Part shown: positions 23,467-35,700 of the stretch, piece after piece
Position numbering within the stretch: position 1 is the first letter of the stretch
How the letters are laid out: each line of letters begins with the position of its first letter
Origin: Andrena cerasifolii
Lineage: Eukaryota > Arthropoda > Insecta > Hymenoptera > Andrenidae
NCBI RefSeq assembly: GCF_050908995.1
Contig: NC_135123.1
Span: forward strand, 2,914,001-2,978,000
Reading direction: 5' to 3'
Length of the DNA: 64,000 nt
Translations under genes and position numbers: made by a program
Notes under the pieces: model-generated
The model's database searches: none
The model's input: the letters and a program-made list of their open reading frames with translations, nothing else
Told to the model about the DNA's origin: nothing

Positions 23467-25139
23467 TTGGCCGACGCGACAACGTCGACGAATACAAGCG
23501 GGACACGGGCAGCGGGAGTCAATGCGAGAGATGTAGCCCTTTACCCCTTGTGAATATGTACCGTTCAGCTGACTTCTTCTCGCCGGAGCACAGTAAATAA
23601 TTGGATTGAACTGTGTAACAATATTCGTATTAAATTTCCTTAAAAGTATATCGAAATATACATTGAAATACATTATGACTAACGGCGATACGTAGAATAA
23701 CTAATCAGCTCACCTGGGAATGTATATAATGGTTTTCGACCAATTCTACATATTTTCCCTATTGTATGTAATTACAAAGCAGGAAATACGATGTATTTAA
23801 GTACGCAAAAAAAAAGTTATAGCTTTCAACGAATCGATATTCACTTTGATTGCAAGTATGCCGAAATTAATTGAAAAAAGTCACGCAGAATATGAATTAT
23901 TAATTCTTAATTTTTTTTCCTTCTTGTTACTTTCATTATTACTTTAATCTTTACTTTCATTTTGTATATCACTTGTGGACCCTGCTCCGATCGATCGCAT
24001 TCCGTGATCGATCTATGACCATTACCGTCAATCCGCGTATGGCAATTTTAGAGAAACAGTTGATCCTCGACTCTCATATTACACTCGATAAATAGTAGGA
24101 ATGTCAATAGGTTGGCTTAATGGAAGCATTGTTTCACCCTTATTATTGACAGAGTAAAGAATATAGAAATATAAATATCTCAGACCAAGTCTCGGTATAA
24201 CTAAAGCGTCCCTGGATTTCACATGCAAGTGATTCACTATAGATTTTAGTACTTCAAACGACTCGTTCACTTTTTATATTACAAATAAACGACAGAGAAC
24301 GAATATATTCTGATTAATGGGACACAATTAAATCTACGTGAAAGTCATGTTTTTTATAAATCGCATATATTCTTAAACTTTTAAGATTACCTTGATTTCT
24401 TTAAATGGAACACCATATTTGTTGTCGTATAGTCTTAAAGCCGAAATCAATGACCCTCGGATGGTAATCACGGTACTCTATCTAATGTAAACACGTCGGT
24501 ATAAAGATATGTACATATAACATACTACACAGTAGAGACGTTTGCCGATTGGTTCCTAATATTTCACGATCAATTTGTATGATGCAACCAGACGCGATAA
24601 GAACATACTGTAACGTGCAATATGCTACAAGTTTATTGTGCATATTGGGAAAATTTAGTTAATACGTAGAAATGTGTCCCAATTTAAATCTGTTAGGGTT
24701 TTCCTTATGGGCCATATTAAAAAGGTATTGAAACGTCTCGGCTGTTGAAAACATAACGTGTGATACGTTTCGAGTCTTACATAATTCAATACATTCATTG
24801 TGTGCGGTGACTTCGTCTTTCTATTATCTATACAGGTAAGTAAGTTCTCACTATTTCTCTCCCCCCCTGCCCCGCCCAGTTTTGCTTTACTACCTGAAGT
24901 TATTAGCTAACCTCGGTTCATATTTTTGATCAGTCGTTACGAGAATTCACTGCCAGCGCGAGTGATTATTGTTTTAGCGACCAGCGAAGTCGTTCGCATT
25001 ATATTCACTCGCTATACCTTGGCCTAACACAACTCGCCTCGTCTCTCTTCCTCAAAATATTCTCGAGGACTTATCCGACGAGGCGAGGCGCAGTGTGAGT
25101 TAAATTGTCAAAATGCATAATAAAAGCATAGGAAGAACA
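23467..25139. other. Intergenic DNA, nothing recognised
   Basis: Mostly AT-rich, without splice-supported exons, clear TIR pairs or RNA genes. Confidence 0.4.
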
Positions 25140-25144
25140 GAATG

Positions 25145-26250
25145 ATCAGGGTGGTGTGGAAATTGACTACCAGCGGTAGCCGGTTTAGAGTGGGCCGGCT
25201 ACCCACGTCCACGCATGCGCTCGATGACGTCACGACCGTCGACCCAATCAACGCCAAGATGAAAATCGCTGGAAAATTCCCCGACGCCAGCGCCACCGTC
25301 GAGCCAAGTGAGGCCACGGCCAACCAGCGTCGCCGGGGAACATAGACATGTATAGACGGAGCGTAAGCTGAGGGGGGTGTAAGATTCGCGGTAAGGGGAG
25401 CGATGCAGGCAAATCGGGTAACGCAGTGGATATGCATGCCGAATGCTTCCGAAGCTAACCCGACGTCGGGCCGCCGTGCGTGTATCTGACTTCTGCCTTT
25501 TCCCCTCCAAACCTACCCTGCTGGAACAGCCAGTTAGGACCGCGTTGAATTTTGAACTGGATCTATCTGGTTCAATGCGGTACTACCTGGATTTTCAAGC
25601 AGTGATTTGTGCCAGTTCAAAAACGAATCCGGTTCAATGCGGATATCCAGTTCGATGGATGAAACAGGATTTGCATGTGCGAAATTTATCAATTTCTATC
25701 AGGAATTGCCATTTGTATAAACCCGGAAGTTTCGTATCTGAAATTGCGGATCAAAAATCTTACGGATTCAATCTGGAAATGCCACAAGCTCTTTCGAGTC
25801 CGTCGCGATCCGGATTGGCAGAGCAAATAATTCACGGGATGCATACCGTCAAGATTTTTACATGCATATCCGGTTTGAAACCGATAGAAAATATTTCATC
25901 GGGTTCAATCTGGAATTTACGGGAAGCAAACCGCATCAATCCGGATTTAAAATTTTTTAATGCGGTTCTAACTGGCAGCTACAGCAGGGTACCGTTCCCC
26001 TCGCAGATAGTCCCAGCTTCTGCTACGTCTATATATGTCTATGCCGGGGAATCGCTTATCGACGCCGCGGCCTCACTTGGCTTGACGGTGGCGCTGGCGT
26101 CGAGGAATTTTCCAGCGATTTTCATCTTGGCGTTGATTGGTTCGATGGTCGTGACGTCATCGAGCGCATGCGTGGACGTGGATAGCCGGCCCACTCTAAA
26201 CCGGCTGCCGCTGGTAGTCGGTTTCCACGCCACCCTGAGAATGATCCGCA
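25145..26250. mobile_element. Foldback element with nested second TIR element
   Basis: Arms about 25,145-25,360 and 26,030-26,250 are inverted copies (ACTACCAGCGGTAGCCGG ... CCGGCTGCCGCTGGTAGT), carrying the GCATGCGCTCGATGACGTCA core. Between them, about 25,518-25,998, is a second inverted pair (ACCCTGCTG, GCCAGTTAGGACCGC / GCGGTTCTAACTGGC, CAGCAGGGT). A 286-codon frame runs across all these pieces and I read it as chance. Confidence 0.65.
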
Positions 26251-26527
26251 ATGATCCGAGCCGAGGCGAGGTGAGGCGACGCGTAGTCGAGAGCCTGCCT
26301 TAAGATTGTGTGATAAAAAATAATATGTATGTGCTATTAAAAAACGTCAGGCTGACTAAAATTTTTAAAATACTGAGGTTTACAAAAAAAATTACTTTCA
26401 TATATTTGATATGTCCTATTAAACACAACATACTTCCCTTTTGACATCTTGTAATGTTAAAAAGAATGCCCTGAAATCGTTTGAGTCTCCACCCTTCCCC
26501 CCCCCCGTCGTCGTACATTTATTCTTA

Positions 26528-26709
26528 TTAAAGAAATCCCATTTCTAAGGCGTTATATAGGGATTGCGTGTCCGAGTGACTGTTTATTCTCCAGAATGGA
26601 AAGTTGTGGGCACGTGCCGCTGTTTCCTCGTCAGAATCGTCGCCTATTACCACGTACGTGCATCTCCGACCAAATCGTGCGACCACTCTTCCAAAGCAGC
26701 TCTCCTTTC
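26528..26709 (-). CDS. eya: eya last coding exon
   Basis: The acceptor TTTTTAG precedes 26,709. It encodes KESCFGRVVARFGRR, CTYVVIGDDSDEE, NFPFWRI and the C-terminal ALEMGFL, then TAA at 26,530-26,528. Two positions differ from the usual family sequence: GRV where most Eya proteins have ERI, and IGDD where most have IGDG. Confidence 0.95.
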
Positions 26710-29700
26710 CTAAAAATTAATACCACAATGTTCACATTAAACATGCTTGTAATTTCATAATTTCTGTATTTTATTACATGTAGTATCACTTTAATATGTT
26801 TTTGCAATATATTATATTATTCAGTAACTCTAAAGAAATTATATTATATGAGTAGTGGAGACCGAGGCATATTTGGACAGTCTTTTTGTTTCCTTAAATA
26901 TGTTCTGTGTGGCTGTAATATCAGTCATAGAGTCCTCGATACGGTTACAAATGAATGGCGATTGAGATGTGAGTGGTGAGATTAGTTTGTAAGTTAAAAA
27001 AAAATCAAGTAGTTTGTTTTTCCTAAACAAGGTAACATTAATTGAAACGATTATAAGTTGGGATGTAGGCTAAGCAGTTGATGATGCGTACTTTCATGAA
27101 TTATGCTTTAAGAATATAATCATTTTAGACCCTGATAACCATCTGTCCACAATCTGACATCAGATTGGGAGCAGGGTCTGGCACGAGAGCACAGAATCTG
27201 ACGTCAGAACTGCAGCAGTCTGTGTCCGCATTTGGCTGCGTTCTGATGCGCAGAGCCTGAGGTGCAGTGCCTGATGTCAGATGGACAGCAGATCGACTGC
27301 AGATCGACAGCAGATTTCGCTGTCTGCTAGGCACAGCAACAGCGCCATCTGTAGGCAATTGCTTGGTAATTCTGGACCTCAGATGGCGCTGTTGAAATCC
27401 TGATTTTTTCCTGCAAAAATCACACGAAAAAATCACGATTTCAAATTGAAATAGCCGCCATTTTGTTTTAAATTAATATTTCGGAAAAAATTCTCCGTCA
27501 ACCTGAGGATACATTAATATACTAACGAAATCTTTTTTGTTTTTTGATTTTATATAATCTGGTTCCGAATGGCAATGCTCACTGCAAAACCAAATTTTTA
27601 AAAATGCTTCTTGCATGTCGCTTGTTATTTTAGTATAAACTTAAATATTTTTCTGCGAAAAAATTACCAAATGTTCTTTAAATGTTGCTCTTTTAAGCGC
27701 AAAAGGTTCTGTAAAAATATACGCTTCCGCTCCTTCAAAAAAAATTCACAAATATTCGCCACTTTTCGACCGCCTGACTAGGCATAACCCCTTAAATAGA
27801 GTGCGGCCATTCTTTCGAAACAAGCTTAGAGCGTGAGCATCCCATAAACAAACATACACACATATATTTGCCGTAATTATGGATGAAAAGTTAAGGATAT
27901 TGTTCCGAATGGCCCCAGCCGCCCATCGACCTGAGGTTTGAGGGGTGGGATAGAGAGAGGGTGTGGGCCCTACCTAAAATTGTAGCTTCGGGTATTTATT
28001 AGTTTCCGAAATATTAATAAAGAATTAGTGTTCATTTTTTACAATTTTTTTTCTGAACTACATGCACGTATCTGCGGGCCCTCAAATCTGTTTGCAAACC
28101 TACTCCGGGCTATAGTTCCGAATAATAGTAATTCCGCCGAATATATATTAACCTTTATTCCAATACTATTTATAAAAGTTTTATATGAATAACCCTTTGG
28201 TTAATGTATACCATACTTGCGGTTTTGGTATTCACTTAATGTCCCTATTATTTGTTATATTAGTTACGTCAATTTATAAATATTGCACTTAGCAATAAAT
28301 TCTTTTCATGAAAATGGTAAAATGTATAGGAATAAATAGTATGCTTCGCTGAAAGTGTCTGGGAAAGGCAGGGTACGGAAGAGGATGGAGGGTTTCGTTT
28401 TTGAAATTTCTCTTATCACTTAAATCGATTCTTACTAAGAATACCACATAAGTTTCATATAGAACTTACCAATTTTCGAAGCAGAATAAATATTCTCGAT
28501 CGGAAATATTCCACCAATTCCGAAAAGTAGTACTTTCGACAGAGCCGGTACCAGCTGCGTAGTGGTGACCAGGATGTTAATGCAGTGATTTCTCTTATTG
28601 ATGAGACTCAAACATTTCACGGCGGACGTTAACCAGTTGTCGGTCAGCACTTCGATCTCCGAACGTAGTTGGAGCCACTGTTCTTGTTTCGCTGCGCCTA
28701 ACAAGCCACCAACGTTGTTACGGTAATTACTGTAGATCTCCTTTATCTTGCGGTACCGGAAAGCTAACTTTCGCATCCAATCCACTCCACCTCTAACGCC
28801 GGAAGCCAAACATATGCCATTGTTTGCGGACGCGCATTGAAAGCCATCGCTAGTGAAGTTGTAAGAAGACAGATCCTGCCCGTTATCGTCTGATGATACA
28901 TCATCAATATGCACTTGGTCACAGTCCTACGGAATAAATTCGTATAACTTTCTCTTCATGCGAACCATCGCATAATTCAAAAGATTTACATTATTTTTGG
29001 TTTATGTTTCGTTGGGTATTGAGGAGCTTATTTCCAAACCGTATAAATAATATGACGATTTAAATTGTTGCAGCAAAAACACCCAATTTGGGTTGTATTA
29101 CGAAACTTTTGAGACGCGTACTTTATAAATATTAAAATATTACCACTACATAATTGGGATATTCTTCCGAATGGCCCCAGTGGCCGATCGATACGAGGTT
29201 TATGGGAAGGGGTGGGAGGGGGGCCCCTAAATATAAAATTGTAGCTTAGGGGCCACACACCCATACAATTTAGAATACATGCTGTTTAATGCACATTTTT
29301 TTTAGTGCACATCAGGGTAGAGCATAGCAAGGTTTCACACACAAGATAGTACACAGAATATAGGGTAAACATGCCGATGAACTGGGCCTTCGCCGATTTC
29401 AATGACCTTCAAATATGTTGTCAAGGTCGTCATTCTGAACAACATTTCCCTTTAAACTTTTTGGCGGTCGGCCGTAGTTTCGGAGATATTAATAAAAAAA
29501 CTTTTGGCATAATATACTGCAGTCTGCTACGCAGCCGACGGTATTAGTATTGGTTAGGGCCAGATGGGGCGGGGGGGGGGGGGGCGCTCGTGAGCGCGTA
29601 AAGCATGGTAGCGACTCGATGTATGTGTTAAACTCGGTAATTCTAGTGTTAAGTAAAGTGTTTTGCGAATATCTTGCAAACCAAAGCCGACCGCCAAAAA

Positions 29701-32700
29701 GTTTAAAGGGAAACGTTCAGAGTGATGACCTTGACAACAATAGCGACATTGACCTCATCGTGCGATACTTGTAATCGCAGTCCCATTTTGAACATCCCCA
29801 AACTCACATCGGTTCGCTACCATGCGTGGAGATATACTGCATTCCATATAAGAGCATACCGACGCCCTTACCGATTTGCGACCGATCTGCGCAGCTCCCA
29901 CTATTACCCACGGTTTGAACCGCACGCGATTGGTCGCGGTGGTTTCCAAGGATTAACTGGTACATCCCAAACGCGGGACCTGACCGTTGTCAACGTAAAT
30001 AACTCCCCGCACGAAAAGTTAACAGAGAGAGTAGAGGGTCGTGTGACGGAGAAAAACATAGGTGGGGAGTCGGGTGTAGCTACGCTTCCCGAGGGTCGTG
30101 CTTGCGCGAAACAGGTATGCTCTAATGTGGAATGCAGTGTAGATGGGGCGCGCGTTCCCCGCCCCATCTGGCCCCAACCAATACTAATACCATCGGCTGT
30201 GAAACAGTCGACGGCAACGAGAAGAGTCCAGTTCATCGGCAAGTTTACCGTACTATCTTGTACGTGAAATTTTTCTGTGCGTTAAATGGTATACTTTATA
30301 TATTGCAAACATTCAATTAGTTAAAGACCGTTTATCGTTATGAAAATTACGGTCTACCTATAACAATTAGTCGAAGCGTTCGAACGTCACGTTTAAATGC
30401 GTTAGTTATTAGCTTTTGTTTGAGCTATGTACCTATAAGGCCCGGTGCAGACGAGCGGTTTGCGTCAGTTTGCCGCTGCGGCAACCTTCCGCGCGCGTTT
30501 TAGCAGAACATAAATTTATATGAAACAGTTCACACGGGACGTCAAGATTTGCGGCTACTAAGGTCGTGTTCAGATATATTGGCCGGTGAGTTCGGTTTCG
30601 CGAGCAGCGCGCGAGGAGAAATCAGCCACCACCAGATCCTGGATTGGCAGTTGAAGTTGTTGGGCTCCCGAAGGGTATGGTGGGGTAACGGGAACGGTGC
30701 TCGACTCGGCCTGAATGAAGCCGTGTGGCTGTTGTTTATTATTAGCGTAGTAGTTGTGTGTGTTACGAAGCTATGCATAAACCAATACGAGATGAAGCTA
30801 TCGAGAAAGAATCAATGTTCTGACCAATAAAGCTCCTGAACTTTTTCGGAGCTAACGCACATCTATTCTGATGTATGTACTTCTACGTTAAGAACTCGGT
30901 TTGGCCTACACGTCAGGAGCTTGGCGCTATCCCCACCACTTCTGGAACGAGAGCAAGAAAGAAACGAGAAAGCGGTGGGGATGCTTCGCTGCGTGTTACG
31001 TACCTCACGGACACCGAATCCCCACCGCACGACGAGCAAGCCTAGCCCGAGAGGGAGTGAGAACGTTGAGAAAAGGAGGACCGAGCATGCAAGCGGTATG
31101 GTGGGAGAGTACCCCTTACAAAACTCACCGGCCAATATATCGGAACACGACCTTAGGCGGTATGTTTGCGTTCGTGTTGCTTCACCGCGAATGAACGTAG
31201 CGGAAGACTGCCGCCGCGAGACGCGCGTGAAATTTTTCTAGCAGTTCACATGAGCGGTTTTGCAACGCCACGATTCGCGTTCTGCATTTTCTTCTCAGAG
31301 GAGCATTTAGTTCTATGTTTATTGATTTGAGAGAGACATTCTCTTGCTTTAAATAAACGCAAAACGCTCGTGTGAACTGTTTGTATATAAAATAATGTTC
31401 GGCAGCGTTCATTCGCGGTGAAGCGGTACGTGTGTTCGTCAAAACAAACGCAAACATGCCGCCTGATAGCCGCTCAAATTTGCGTCCCGTGTGAACTGCT
31501 TCATATAAATCTATGTTCTGCCAAAACGCGGCGGTAAATTGCCGCGGCGGCATACTGCCGCAAGCGGCTTGTCTGCACCGGACCTAAGACGTCAAGTCAC
31601 AAGGGATAGTTTAGTTGAGTGTACGGTTGAACTTCTGTTTTACTCGTTACCAATCTTCGATGGATTCACCTCCAGATTTCCCTTTTAATTATTTTAACCA
31701 TTTAAGTGGTGTCGGCTTCTATTCACGCCGAGGATTTCTATCGTATGCATAATTTGGCGTATTTTCGTGTCGATATTTTCTGGAAGGCACCGAAAATATT
31801 GTCCGAAAGTTCGCGAGTGTTTACTTTGAAATCAATACAAGTTATGAGATCACTTTTCACTTTGCCGATTCAGTGATTCTTCGTTCGCTGGCAGATGGGC
31901 CTACGATGAATCATATAATAATAAAAATGTTAATTTCTACAGTGTCTATTAAATCTTCATAAAAGTATTACCAAGTGATTGGCGAGATTCTCGTGATAAA
32001 AATGAGTCTAAACTCGACTGCGCTCGGACTGTTTTTAATCATACGTGATGTATTGGCTTACGGCAATTCATACGTATACATATATGTTACACTCAAAGAG
32101 ATAACTCAGCGAATGTATACATTCACTAGTCAATATATGCACTCACTGATCCGATTGGCTAAAGTGTTCTCAAGGAATGACATGTATACTTTCACTAGTG
32201 GATGTATACATTTTCATCCTAACTTAGGGAAAGTATGCAGAAACAAAAATGCTTCAATTTGAATGGATACTTTTTTTAACTGTTACTGTACAGAGGGGGG
32301 AGGGGGCGGGGCATGGTGCGGTCGCGTTGGTGGCTACAATCACACACCCTCAGACACTAAAAGCGAACCCACTTCCTACTTTCCCTGAAAAAAAAATATT
32401 TTCGGTTATGGAATGGTTAAGTCGTACCCGCAAGTAGTTGCTGGTTCAATTCCCAAACGGACTGACTTAAAGTGCGTTGGGCAATATAGGACTGGGTCCT
32501 GAAACGCCGCCTTTTGTAGAAACTAACTGTACAAGAGAGAATAAAAAACCTAACCTAATTCCCAAACGCACCAGCGGCCATGACCGTAATGGAAACACCG
32601 GTTCCCGTAAGATCACCGAAGTTAAACATCACGGGGCGGCGTACTGGGGAAAGATGGGTGACCTGTCTCCCGGTGCGTCGCTGCTGCTGGGACTCCCGAA

Positions 32701-35700
32701 GAAGAGAGGAGGGAAAAAAGGAAATGACTATCGTTCGTTGGGGCAATATAAGCGAAATGCTTGAAACGCCCATCCTGTGTTAAAAACACACAAGAAAAAC
32801 AAAAATACAATATTTCCTGGTTAGCGGCTCGCTGGTCGGGACCGGCGTTGAGCCCGTATCGTGAACAGAGCCCTAATTCCGAGTGTTCGTTTCTCGCTTG
32901 TTTCTGGCCGAAGGGGGGAGCGAAATGGAACACTGCGTGCGCGGTGAGCGTGCGCGGTGGTCGCAAGCGCTTACTGTGAGCACGAAAACCGCTTCGCAAA
33001 ATCTTGACGCAGGCCCGGCTCACGGTAAGGCCCGTTCCACACCATCCATCCAGTCACGGTCCGGTCTCGATCAAAATCATATCCGTGAGCGTCCACACTA
33101 ACAAGTCGGGCGGGTGTGGACGCTCAGGGATGTGATTTTGATCGGGACCGGACCGGGACCGAACCGATAGTGTGGATCTGGCCTAAGCGCTTGCGACCAT
33201 CGCGCACGCCCGTCGCGCACGCAAAGGAGAGAGTGCCAGGCGTCCGATTCGGTCAATTTTGTTGTCCAGACAGATATAGAGGTGCGACTATCGATACCGG
33301 TATCGATAAATGTCGATAATGTCAATATGTTACCAGTAATTCGATATATCGATAATATCGTCAAGATATCGGCAAGGAGAATGAAATAGAAGTAGATGTG
33401 ATTGAAGTAGAGTGTAATGCATAATAAATTGATAAACTGATAACAGACAGCACGTGTGTTTGTTTCGGCTGTAGTCTGCTTCTTCTGTTCAGCTTTAGAA
33501 AATAATCGTTCACTTGGAACAGAGGTTGCTGGAATGCATAAATATAGTACCGCCATAGTCCAAAGACGTGGAAAACTTGTAGTACCTGCATTCTTCCACC
33601 ACTCAACCATATCTTAACGATATTATCGATATACAGGGTGTCCCAAAAATGTTGCAGTTCCTTGAAGGGGGTGATTCGTGGGGTGATTGCAAACAACTTT
33701 TTCCTTAGCCAAAATATTACTCGAAGTATTGCTAACGAGAGATTAAGGCGGGGGGGGGGGGGGGCTGGTTTAAGGTACGATTTCTTAGACGCGATCTTGA
33801 CTCCTCCAAACTGAGTCTAGCCGCGACCGCCCCGCGATCCATCGCCACAGTAGGACAGAATCTCAAGAAATAGGGAAACAAGTCGAAATCTAAAAGTTAT
33901 GGGATTATGTTTTTTTTTTATATATTTCTTGTAAACTAATAACATGAGCTCCTAAAAATGGGAAATATATCATGACGGCTACTTCTGATCTGTGTATAAA
34001 CACGTGTCAAAGTTTGTATGTTTTTATTTTATGCAAAATTTTAAATCGCGTCTTTTGAATTTCGGTGATATAAAAGAGAACAATTTTATGAGAACCGAAA
34101 TGAGTAGTATCGTTCCCGATAAGCAATAGCAAATAATTAGTTACATATAGTTTTTTCCATAAGAAGCCCATAGAAAAAAATTCAGCAATTGTTGGCTTTA
34201 TAGTTACCTTCTGGGAACTTTTAAGCAAATTTCTTTTTTTTTTATAATCAACATATTTGTCCTTGCAACTGCGGAAACATGATTTGGCAATATTTGCCAA
34301 TCATGGAGTAATTACCTGTATTCTATGTCGCACAGTGGAGCTGAATCACAAGAAATAGGGGAAAAATGCAACATTCTATTTTTAGCACTGAAAATGACGA
34401 ACATTATGAAGGAAGTTCATAAAGAAAGAGTTAACATGCAACTCATACGAAGGTCCGACGTTATTTAAAAAAATAACGTCAATAATTCCAATAAAACTAA
34501 AAGAATTTGTTAAATATACATACCGGGCCGTCACCCGGCCGTCTTTCGATTCACACGACCTGCCCGTGCCCGCGACGGATAAAGGTCGATTTACACTATA
34601 CAGCACGGACCGACACGTACCGGCAACGGCGCGGTCCGTCATCGACACGACAAAACATTGTAACATGCGTTTTAAATGGGACTGTTTAGAGTTTTACACT
34701 ATCCGACACCGACCTGCAACGTTCCGTCTACGGCAAATCCGGCGCTGGTCGTCATGGTCGCGAAGAATATTTTGCCGGTTCGTGACGGTCTGTGTCGAGA
34801 CGTGTCGTCGCTGGTCTGCCAGTATGAATCAGTAGTTATGTGGGTAATTATTTAGAAGTTTTCCATCCTCACCGATTTCAAAGTTTTTGAATATGATGTC
34901 GGGGACACGATTCTGAACAACTTTTTCCTATACATGTTACCGCCGCTCGACCTTTGTTTCCGAGATATTCGCGAAAAACTGCTGCTCCTACATAGAGCTG
35001 TACGAGTACTTGAATATTCGGGTAGCTTGAAATCCGAACCAATCCGGGACTCGGTTTCCAAGCCGAGCCAGGTACCCGAAAGAACCGAGCGACTCGGATA
35101 GAACCAAGTACTTGAATGTTTTTCAAGCGGTCCGAAAGAACCGGGCGGATTGGATGAAACCGAGCGGCTCGGATAGAACGAAGTACTTGATGTTTTCCAA
35201 GCGGCCCGAAAGAAACCGGGCGAATTGGATAGAATGAAGAGGATTGAATTTTTCCAAGCGGCCCGAAAGAAACCGGGTGGCTTGGAAAGAAACGAGCGGT
35301 CCACTCGACCTTCATTCGGACCGTTCGTTTCTTTCCAAGCCACCCGGTTTCTTAGGGCCCGCCCGCTTACTTTCCAAGCCGCCCGGTTTCTTTCGGGCCG
35401 CTTGGAAAAATTCAATCCGCTCGGTTCCATCCAATCCGCCCGGTTTCTTTCGGGCCGCTTGGAAAAATTCAATCCGCTCGGTTCCATCCAATCCGCCCGG
35501 TTTCTTTCGGGTCGCTTGGAAAAATTCAATCCGCTCGGTTCCATCCAATCCGCCCGGTTTTTTTCGGGCCGCTTGAAAAAAATTCAAGTACTTGGTTCTG
35601 TCCCAGCCGCTCGGTTCTTTCGGGTACCCGGCTCGGCTCAGTTCTTTTGGGTACCCGGCTCGGCTCAGTTCTTTCGGGTACCCGGCTCGGCTTGGAAACC

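Noticed and set aside
25443..26303. 286-codon open frame on the plus strand
   Set aside because: It runs through both the inner element and the right arm of a foldback repeat whose left arm gives a mirror frame. No domain or splice support.
29722..30267. 181-codon plus frame with an overlapping 112-codon minus frame
   Set aside because: It lies within a TIR element of the ATTAGTATTGGTT family; no recognised domain, and the end overlaps the right TIR.
32573..32687. Functional 5S rRNA gene
   Set aside because: The terminal stem and several conserved positions are lost and it is fused to SINE parts.
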